Below, in pieces: positions 15,914-25,100 of a stretch of DNA of 64,000 nucleotides. Origin of the DNA: Chitinophagaceae bacterium UBA2375 (GTDB taxonomy: Bacteria; Bacteroidota; Bacteroidia; Chitinophagales; Chitinophagaceae); contig DDTB01000008.1 of NCBI GenBank assembly GCA_002343985.1, forward strand, positions 1 through 64,000. Reading direction: 5' to 3'. The notes beneath the pieces are model-generated. The model worked only from the letters and a program-made list of their open reading frames with translations, was not told where the DNA came from and made no database searches. Each line of letters opens with the position of its first letter. Position 1 is the first letter of the stretch. The translations under genes and the position numbers were made by a program.

Positions 15914-15944
15914 TTTGCACATTGCGATTAATCAAGTAGGTTTG
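15914..15944 (+). promoter_or_regulatory. Bacteroidota-type promoter of kdsD
   Basis: TTTG (15914-15917) and TAGGTTTG (15937-15944) are 19 bp apart, an exact match to the Bacteroidota -33/-7 consensus. Transcription should begin around 15950, so the kdsD leader would be only a few bases long (ATG at 15955). Confidence 0.65.
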
Positions 15945-15954
15945 CGGCACAAAG

Positions 15955-16920
15955 ATGACAGCCGCCGAAATCATAGCATCCGGACAACGTACCGTTCAAC
16001 TGCAGGCGCAGTCGGTTCATGATTTACAATCATTTATAAATGACGATTTTGTTAAGGCTGTGGAGTTGCTGTCTGGTACAAAGGGCAGGCTTGTAGTGAG
16101 CGGGATCGGCAAATCGGCCATCATCGCCCAAAAAATCGTTGCCACGTTAAACAGCACCGGTACGCCGGCTTTGTTCATGCATGCCGCGGATGCCATCCAC
16201 GGCGACCTGGGCATGATCCGCGAAGAGGATGTGGTCATGCTGATCAGCAAAAGCGGCGACAGCCCGGAAATCAAAGTGCTGGTCCCCCTCTTGAAAAACT
16301 TTGGCAATAAACTGATTGGCCTGGTCGGCAATACGCAATCATACCTGGCGCAACACTGCGACGTAATGCTCAACAGCACGGTATCGCAGGAGGCTTGCCC
16401 GAACAACCTGGCGCCCACCAGCAGCAGCACCGCGCAAATGGTCATGGGCGATGCCCTGGCGGTATGCCTGATGGAGTGGAAGGGCTTTGGCAGCGAAGAC
16501 TTCGCGCGCTTCCACCCCGGAGGTTCGTTGGGCAAGCGGCTGTATCTGCGTGTATCCGACCTCGTTAGTAAAAACCAGCAGCCCAAAGTAATGGCCGATA
16601 CGCCGGTGAAAGAAGTGATCCTGGAAATCACCAAAAACAGGTTGGGCGCTGCTGCCGTTATTTCAAATGATGAAAAGATCATCGGCGTTATAACGGATGG
16701 GGATATACGCAGAATGATGGAAAAATATGATAATATCGGTTCGCTGAAGGCCATCGACATCATGGGCAAACAGCCCCGGATCATTGAATCCGACTCGATG
16801 GCCGCCGAAGCACTGGAAATGATGCGCCGCTTTAATATCAGCCAGCTGCTGGTTATGGAACAGGACAGGTACGCCGGTGTGGTGCACCTGCACGACCTGA
16901 TCCGCGAAGGAATTATTTAA
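15955..16920 (+). CDS. kdsD: Arabinose-5-phosphate isomerase (KpsF/GutQ/KdsD family)
   Basis: This enzyme converts ribulose-5-phosphate to arabinose-5-phosphate, the first step to KDO in lipopolysaccharide synthesis. The 321-residue protein has an N-terminal SIS sugar-isomerase domain (about 30-170) with SGIGKSAIIAQKI, HAADAIHGDLGM and ISKSGDSPEI. Two CBS domains (about 205-320) follow, with IGVITDGDIRR and YAGVVHLHDLI. It is followed after 57 bp by manC on the same strand. The CMP-KDO synthetase gene kdsB is found separately near 30 kb. Confidence 0.94.
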   Translation: MTAAEIIASGQRTVQLQAQSVHDLQSFINDDFVKAVELLSGTKGRLVVSGIGKSAIIAQKIVATLNSTGTPALFMHAADAIHGDLGMIREEDVVMLISKSGDSPEIKVLVPLLKNFGNKLIGLVGNTQSYLAQHCDVMLNSTVSQEACPNNLAPTSSSTAQMVMGDALAVCLMEWKGFGSEDFARFHPGGSLGKRLYLRVSDLVSKNQQPKVMADTPVKEVILEITKNRLGAAAVISNDEKIIGVITDGDIRRMMEKYDNIGSLKAIDIMGKQPRIIESDSMAAEALEMMRRFNISQLLVMEQDRYAGVVHLHDLIREGII

Positions 16921-16977
16921 AAGGTCCGCCTGTATATCTGTAACCTGCAGTAGTACCCGGGCGTTTAACTTATACTG

Positions 16978-18060
16978 ATGAACAAAAACAATTATGTAGC
17001 GATCATGGCCGGGGGAATCGGCAGCCGTTTCTGGCCTATGAGCCGGACCGATTTCCCGAAGCAATTCCTGGATATCCTAAACACCGGTAAAACCCTGATC
17101 CAGTCTACATTTGACCGCTTCGCGCATTTCATTCCAAAAGAGAATATTTATGTGGTGACTTCCGAAGCTTACCGCTCAATTGTACAGGAGCAATTGCCCA
17201 AACTGCCTTTAGCGAATATCCTCTGCGAGCCTTCCCGCAAAAACACCGCGCCCTGCATAGCTTATATCTCATATAAGTTGCGTGAGCTGAACCCGGAAGC
17301 CAACCTGATCTGCGCGCCGGCCGACCACCTCATCACCGATGAAAAAACATTTGAACAAACCTGCCTCGAAGCATTAGATTTCACGGGACATATCAAGGCC
17401 CTCGTTACGCTGGGCATCAAACCCACCAACCCCAACACGGGTTACGGGTATATTCAGTTTGAACCATTCGCGGTGAGCGACAAAGTGTTTAAGGTAAAAA
17501 CCTTTACCGAAAAACCCGACCTGGAACTGGCACGCACATTTGTAGCCAGCGGCGATTTTCTCTGGAATGCCGGCATATTCGTATGGCAGGTGAAAAACAT
17601 TATCAGCGCTTTTGAAAAACTGCTCCCCGAAATGCACGAAGTGTTTGACTCGGAGCGGCAGGCTTTCAATACTGCCAATGAAAAAGAAGCCATCGAACGC
17701 ATCTACCCGCAATGCGTGAATATTTCCATTGATTATGGTGTGATGGAAAAAGCGGATAATGTTTATGTGATCCCTTCTTCATTCGGCTGGAGCGACCTGG
17801 GCACCTGGGCCAGCGCATACGATACCCTGGAAAAAGACTACCTCGATAACGCCGTGGCCGGCGACCATGTCATCATCATTGACGCGACACGCAATATGGT
17901 GCACGCCGAAAATGAAAAACTGGTGCTGTTGCAAGGGCTTGAAGGTTTTATTGTGGTAGATACCAAAGATGTACTCCTCATCTGCAAAAAAGATAAGGAA
18001 CAAGACATCAAGGAATATGTGGCTGAGGTGAAACGCAACAAAGGCGACAAATTCCTCTAA
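16978..18060 (+). CDS. manC: Mannose-1-phosphate guanylyltransferase
   Basis: The enzyme makes GDP-mannose from mannose-1-phosphate and GTP for polysaccharide synthesis. The 360-residue protein carries the nucleotidyltransferase signature MAGGIGSRFWPMSRTDFPKQ (from residue 10), the FTEKP motif and FLWNAGIFVW. It lacks the C-terminal phosphomannose isomerase domain of long ManC proteins, so it is the short single-function form. A separate cupin of the isomerase type is encoded at 40.1 kb. It is probably cotranscribed with kdsD. Confidence 0.94.
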   Translation: MNKNNYVAIMAGGIGSRFWPMSRTDFPKQFLDILNTGKTLIQSTFDRFAHFIPKENIYVVTSEAYRSIVQEQLPKLPLANILCEPSRKNTAPCIAYISYKLRELNPEANLICAPADHLITDEKTFEQTCLEALDFTGHIKALVTLGIKPTNPNTGYGYIQFEPFAVSDKVFKVKTFTEKPDLELARTFVASGDFLWNAGIFVWQVKNIISAFEKLLPEMHEVFDSERQAFNTANEKEAIERIYPQCVNISIDYGVMEKADNVYVIPSSFGWSDLGTWASAYDTLEKDYLDNAVAGDHVIIIDATRNMVHAENEKLVLLQGLEGFIVVDTKDVLLICKKDKEQDIKEYVAEVKRNKGDKFL

Positions 18061-18096
18061 ACACAAACCATCCTTTCAACCTTCATCCATTTCCCC

Positions 18097-19161
18097 TCAA
18101 AAGAATTCCCAGGGGAAACGATAATTGCATATCCCGGTGGTGGATGTCGGGCAATAATTATTGTTGTTGATGATCACGTCTTTCTGGATGCCAAATTCCA
18201 GGCTTCCATGCGTGGTGTTCAATCCGGGCCTGATGATATCCGCGTCATAACTCAATCCAATGCGGTTGCTGTATTCCTTCGTACGTGATGTAACGGTTTT
18301 CGCTTCACCCCATTTCCAGGTAACGCCAACGCAAAATGCGTTGTTGTTGGCAAGTCCGACCGCGTTGCGGTACCACAATCCAAATTCAATCGGGAACTCG
18401 TAATAATCAATCAGCGCGCCAACTGTAAACACGTTGGTGTTTCCCTGTACCTGTCCGATTACAGTTGGCTTGATGGTCAGCGTTTGTGTTTCATACCGGT
18501 AACTCAGGTGTCCCGTTACCTTGCGCGGGATCTTTCCATCTTCGGGCTTTCCGTTGAAGCTGGCATTGGGCTGGTTCAGGTGGTGTACCGCGCCGCCCAG
18601 CATAAAATCGCTGTAAGTAAACACAAAACCCGACGCGAAATCAAAATAGCTTTTTGAATTGAAGGTCTTAAACAAATCAACCTGCGATGCATTGCCCGTG
18701 ATCCCTGTTTGGTCCAGTTGGTCTATGAATAAAAACTGGTCGGGGTTCACACGCGAAAAATTGATACCCGCCTGCAAAGCCAGGCTCAGGAACCATTTCG
18801 AACAATCCTCGTTGCTGGTGCCAAAACTCCTGCCCACAATGCCGTTGATGCCCGTATTGCTGAGGTATCCCCTGCTTGAATGGTTGACATTCAAACCCAG
18901 GTTGAGGATGTTGCGCTGGTAATCGTCGTAAATGGATAAATCGGCCCCGCCTGAAAAATACTTATACGGTTTATACAGGTTAAACCACTGTACTTTGGTA
19001 ACGGCCGACAACCGCAAATTGTTCCTTCCCGTGCCCGCCAGGCTTGGGTTGAGGTATGTGGGCGTGAAATTAAACTGCGTAAACAAAGGGTCCTGTGCAA
19101 ACAAATTACCGGCCGCCAATACGCATATAACGCTTACGCATAAACGCTTTATTGTTTTCAT
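18097..19161 (-). CDS. PorP/SprF-family outer-membrane protein (type IX secretion partner)
   Basis: At 354 residues, it starts with a signal peptide (VSVICVLAAGNLFAQDP) and continues as a PorP/SprF beta-barrel. QDPLFTQFNFTPTYLNPSLAGTG is the family hallmark and is followed by regularly spaced beta strands. These proteins help secrete or anchor particular T9SS cargo, as SprF does for the adhesin SprB in Flavobacterium. The start codon is 5 bp behind the stop of the 2803-residue adhesin gene, the standard cargo-partner pair, so it very likely serves that protein. Confidence 0.94.
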   Translation of the reverse strand: MKTIKRLCVSVICVLAAGNLFAQDPLFTQFNFTPTYLNPSLAGTGRNNLRLSAVTKVQWFNLYKPYKYFSGGADLSIYDDYQRNILNLGLNVNHSSRGYLSNTGINGIVGRSFGTSNEDCSKWFLSLALQAGINFSRVNPDQFLFIDQLDQTGITGNASQVDLFKTFNSKSYFDFASGFVFTYSDFMLGGAVHHLNQPNASFNGKPEDGKIPRKVTGHLSYRYETQTLTIKPTVIGQVQGNTNVFTVGALIDYYEFPIEFGLWYRNAVGLANNNAFCVGVTWKWGEAKTVTSRTKEYSNRIGLSYDADIIRPGLNTTHGSLEFGIQKDVIINNNNYCPTSTTGICNYRFPWEFF

Positions 19162-19166
19162 GGTCT

Positions 19167-22100
19167 TTATCTGAATAAGGTTACGGTACCGAATGTTTGA
19201 CCCGGCGCACCATTCACGTTGTTGTTATAATTCATGCCTTCCCATTTGCGGCCATTCCTGAACACCGCTTTGATCTTCCAGGCATAGGCATCCTGCGGCA
19301 TCGGCTTCCCGTTGAAGGTGCCATCCCATCCTTCCACGGGCGCCCCCGCCGCGTCGAGCCTGTTGGTTTTAAACAGCAGCTTGCCCCAGGCGTCAAATAT
19401 CATCAACTCATATTCCGCCAATCCCTTGCCCAATGGTTTGAAGCTGCGGAACTGCGTTTGGATGCTATTGGGATAAAACGCGTTGGGCACGTATAAATAA
19501 CCCGGCGCACCCTGTATCCGCGCGATCCTGATCATGGTATCCAAACAATTCGTGCTGGTATCAAGCACGATCAACCGCACAGGATACGATCCCGTATCCG
19601 CGTACTGGTGATTGGGGATATCGCGGGTGTTCGCGAATGTGCCATCACCCAATGACCAGTCATACGTGTACAGCGGACTGTTCGGTGTCAGGTTGCTGAA
19701 GGAGAAATTATAATTTGGTATTGAGATGGTGGGCGATGGGTTGATCACGAAATCGGCGCTGGGCGGAACAATTGACCGGATATAATTGGCTTTCGTCAGC
19801 GAAGCCCGGCATCCGGCCGCGTTTGTAGCGATCAATTGCACCGTATACGGCGTATTGCTTGGAGGGAAAATAACCGTCGGTTCAAACTCCGTGCTTGTAA
19901 CAGCATGACTGAAAAGCCACTGATACGTATCCGCGTTTGTGGTCAGGTTGCTGAAGCGCACCACAGCCGTATCGCAGGTGCGTTGATTGTCGGCCACAAA
20001 ATCCACCACGGGTTCCCTTGCCACCACCACCAGCCTGCTGATGGTATCGCTGCAGGTGCCATCTGAAGCGGTCAACGTAATCCTGAATGTGCCCACGCTG
20101 CTGTACAAATGCGTGGGGTTGGGCAGGTTGCTTTGCGGACTGCCATCACCCCAATCCCATGTGTACGCGTTCGCGAACTGGCTGGTATTGTTTGTTATGA
20201 TGTTCAACTGGCCCGTACATCCCAGCGAATCGTTGATGGCAAACGAAGCGATGGGCATCACCCTTGACCGGAAGCTGAAACTGCTCGTGTCGGGCCTGCA
20301 GGCTGCCGTGTTGGACACAATAAGTGTAATAGTATAATTGGTATTGGCCTGCGTGATATTGATGGTTGGTACCGGGTCGTTGCTGATCAGGTTGCCGTTC
20401 AGGTACCAGGCATAGTTACTGGCGTATGTGGAGTTATTGCTGATGGATGCCACAAAGGGAATGCAATCCCCGGGGTTTGATACCGTAAACAGGGATTTTG
20501 CCGTGGGCTCCACCTGCACCGTGCCGCTGATGGTATCGCGGCAACCAACGGTATTTGTAGCGATCAGCATCGTGTTATAGACCCTTGGGAATACCGCGTT
20601 GGCGGGCGTCAGGTACTGGTGCGTGAAATTGCCCCCGGTTGATAAACGCACACCATCAACCCACCACTCATAGCGCAACGGCGTATATGCGTTGGCGGTA
20701 GATGTGTTGATATGCGTGATGGTTGTGTCGAGGTTACAGGTCACCACATTGAGCGGTGTGAAACCGGCGATGGGTTTTTTGTACACGGTAAAGACCCTTC
20801 GGCTGCTGTCGCGGCAACCGGCGGCGTTTTCAATGACCATGACAACGGTAAACGTACCTTCATTATTAAAGCTGTATGTCATATTCGCGCCGGTCAGCAC
20901 CACCGGGAACGAAGGCAACGTGGTGTCATACACAAACCAGCTAATGGTTTCATTGGTGCTATTGGGCACATTTGCTGAAATAATGAAAGGCGTGCAATTG
21001 ACATTGCTGATATTGGTCGTGATGAGGGTGTCGGGCTTGCTGAGCACCGTTACCGACCTTGTAGTAGTATCAAAACAAACCACGCCGCTCGCGTTCGTGC
21101 GTTGCGCGGTCAGCTTGATGGTATACGTGCCCGGGGCAGCATACACGTGCACGGGCTCAAATCCCGAACTCACCCGCGTATCGCCCCATTCCCATGAATA
21201 GCTGTTGGCGTTCTGTGATGTGTTGCTCACGCGAATGGTATCCCCCGCGCAATACACAAGCCTGTCGGGTGAAAATGATGCTAACGGCCTTGCATAAACG
21301 CTCACTTGCCTGGTGATTGATGTGTCGCTGCAACCATTCGTCATATTAATGGTAATGGTGAAATCGCCCGGTGTTGTATATACGTGCGACACCGTAAACT
21401 GAAACTGGTTGGTGGTATCAGGCGTCGTACCGTCGCCAAAATCCCAGGTAAAGCTGGTGGCGCCGGTGGTTGTATTGCTGAAGGTTACGCTATGTGATAC
21501 GCAGCCAAATAATTCGGTCGCGCTGATGGTAATTCCGGGCCTGATGATGTTTGGCGCTACGCGGATGTCAACCACCTGGGTATCCCTTCCGCAATCGTTC
21601 TCCGCGATAAGCTGTAGCCTGAACGTATCCACTACACTGGTGAAATAGGTATAACTGAAAGTTCCGTTTGTGTACGTGGTATCCCTGTCTCCGTTTCCAA
21701 AATCCCAGTAATATGCCGTGTTGTTGCCCAGCGAACTGTTGGTCACCTGTATCGTGAACGGCGAACATCCCGATGTGCTTGACACCGAAAATGCCGCTTT
21801 GGGATTGGCTTTGATCCGGATGCTGTCGCGCCATACCGTGGTATCGCAACCATTATAAGCCTGCAGGGTGATGATATAGGTTGTGTCTACAAAAAACGGG
21901 CTACTCAGGAAGGTTACCGGCGGCGGATTCACCGATGTACTGAACAGGGTGCTTCCGTTATACCAGTAAAACTCTATGCTTGGGTCGATGATGTTTGTGG
22001 TGTTGGTAAAATTAGCCGTCAACGGGCCGCAACCACCGCTGGTGTCTTTCACAAATCCCGCGACAGCGGTTCTAACGGTAATGAATGTACGCAGTATGGA

Positions 22101-25100
22101 ATCCGGTAAACAACCGTAAGGGCTTGTCACCACCAGTTTGATATCAACCGTATCTCCGGGGCTTGTGATGGTATAGCCCGGGAAAACACCGCTGGTATTG
22201 CTGCCAAACAGCACACCGTCTGCATACCAGTTATAATCCTGGTTCCAGGCGGGATAAGGTACTGTGCTGATCACGGCCGACAAGTCAAACGGCGCACAGG
22301 AAACTGTATCGCTGGCCGTATACTCCGCGATCGCGTCGGGATATACCGTGATGGTAACCACATTTGAAACATTGGCTTGCGGGCCCGAACATAAGGATGT
22401 ATTCACCAGCCGGCGGAACAATGTAGTGTCGGTCAACACACCCGGACTGTAGTTGATGCCCGTGGCGCCCGTGATATCGGTCCAGCTCAATCCACCGTCG
22501 GTGCTCACCTGCCACTGGTAACTGAAAACGCCATCGCCCCCTGTAGGTGTACTACCGGTGATTGTTGGGCTTGTGGTATTGATACAAATGCCCGCGTTGG
22601 ACGCGATGATATTGTTGTTAATACCGGGCTGAACTACAATCAATATCACATTGCTGAATTGTTCGCAGGGCAATGAAATGGCTTTGCGGCGGTAATAGGT
22701 GTTCGTTGTCAATACCGGCGATGCGTAGTTCTGTCCTATTGCACCGGGGATATCCATCCAGCTCAACCCATCCGGGCTTTGCTGCCATTGATATGCATAT
22801 GTGCCGTTACCACCTGTCGGGATATCGCCGTTTAACTGAACGGTCTGTCCCGAACAAATGGTGTCAATAGGAGCGCTGATGGTATTGGTCAGCGGTTGCA
22901 GGATGGTAATGGTTACCTGGTCGGTGCTGGGCGGACAAACCCCGCTCGTGATCGTCCATTGAAACATGTACGCGTTACCGGGAGTAAGCCCTGTTACGCC
23001 GCTATTTGGTTGTGATGGATTGCTGATTGTTACGCCGGCTTGTCCGCTCGTGAGCGTCCATACACCCGTGCCCACTAAAGCGGTATTGCCGCTGAGGTTG
23101 ATGCTGGGCTGGTTGCATAAAACGGTATCCGGGCCCGCGTTGGCTACTGTTGCTACTTCATTCACCGTTATCTGCACCTGGTCGGATGATGCGGGGCATG
23201 GCCCATTGCTGATTACCCAATTGAAAATATATACACCCGGAATTAAACCGGTTACTGTGGTATTTGGAACTGTGTTGTTGGTAAAAACGGCTGTATTGGG
23301 GCCGCTCACCTGTGCCCATGCGCCTGTGCCAATGGAAGGCGTATTCGCGGCGAGTGTCGCGCTGGCTGCGCAGATCACCTGGTCGGGGCCGGCGGCAGAT
23401 GGCGTTGGGTTATCAAAGATGCGGACGCGCACGGTATCCCTGTTGGGTGTGCAATTGCTGAAACTGACCGTCCACTGAAATTCATACACGCCTACAACCA
23501 GGCCCGTTACCGTAGTGTTGCTGTTTGATGGGTTGCTGATCACCGCGCCTGCAGGGCCGCTAATTTGTGCCCATACGCCCGTGCCTACTGTTAAAGCACC
23601 GGCGTTTAAGTTCACCGATGTAGCCAGGCAAAGGTCCTGGTCAGGGCCGGCCGTTGATGTGCTGGGGCCTCCGAATATATTGATCGTTACCGTATTGCTG
23701 CTGCTGCAGGAACCATTCGTGATCGTCCAGCTATACACATAAGTACCCGGTATCAACCCGGTAACGGTTGTTGTCGCTAATCCTGTATTTACAATGGTAG
23801 AGGTGTTGGGGCCGCTCACCTGTGACCATACGCCCGTGCCCACTGTGGCTGTGTTTGCTGCCATCACGGCGCTTGTACCGCAGATGCTTTGATCGGGGCC
23901 TGCGTCCGCGACGGTTACCGCCGCGTCAATGATCACTTCAACTTCGTCTATGCTTGGCTGGCAGCTGCTGTTGCTGATCGTCCAGCGGAATACATAGGTG
24001 CCGGGTGTCAACCCTGTAACTGATGTATTGAAAGCTGAAGGGTTTGTAATCACGGCTCCGGCAGGGCCACTGACCTGCGTCCATGTACCTGTGCCTACCG
24101 CCGGGCTATTGCCCGCGAGGTTGACGCTGGCCACATCACAGGCACGGATATCCGAACCTGCATTGGATGCCGAAGGCCCGGGCGCCACCACTACCGATAC
24201 ATTGTCCGTACTGGTACAGGAACCATTCGTGATCGTCCAGCTAAATACATATGTACCGGGCGATACATTGGTTACGGTGCTATTGGGTGATGACGGGTTG
24301 CTGATTACGGCACCGGCCGGGCCGCTCACCTGAACCCAGGTGCCCGTTCCGGTGGTCGCGGTATTTCCGGCAAGCGTGATGCTGGCTCCGCATGTTTGCT
24401 GATCGGGGCCCGCATTGGCCACGGTAGCAGGCGCATCAATGATCACCTGTACCTGGTCGCTGCTGGGCGGACAAGTTCCATTCGTGATCGACCACGCAAA
24501 AACATAAGTGCCGGGCACAAGCCCTGTCACAGCGCTTGTCGCTGAAGTTGGGGTTGTGATCACAGCACCCGCAGGGCCACTCACATACGTCCATGTACCG
24601 GTACCCACAACCGCGGTATTGCCCGCCAGGTTTATACTGGTAACATCACAGGCACGGATATCCGAACCCGCATTGGCTGTTGTGCCCACAGCCGTAACCG
24701 TTATGCTGACATTATCTGTGGTTGCCGGGCAGGGCGCATTGCTGATCGTCCACGCAAAAACATAAGTGCCGGGCACCAAGCCGCTGATACTGGTATTTGG
24801 CGATGATGGGTTGTTGATCACAGAACCGGCAGGGCCGCTCACATAGGTCCATGTACCCGTACCAATAGTAGCCGTATTGCCCGCCATGGTTGCTACTGCT
24901 GAACAGATGGTTTGGTCAGGCCCCGCGGCGGCAGTGGTCGGCCCATCCAAAACCCTGATACGTACGATATCGGTGCTGGGCGTACAATTGCTGAAAGTTG
25001 TCGTCCATGTAAATTCATATACGCCTACTACAAGTCCGGTAACGGTTGTATTTGAACTTGCCGGGTTTGTAATCGTAGCGCCGGCAGGTCCGCTGGTTTG

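Noticed and set aside
16017..16784. 255-codon minus-strand frame opposite kdsD
   Set aside because: The SIS and CBS motifs of kdsD are intact on the plus strand; the antisense frame has no family features.
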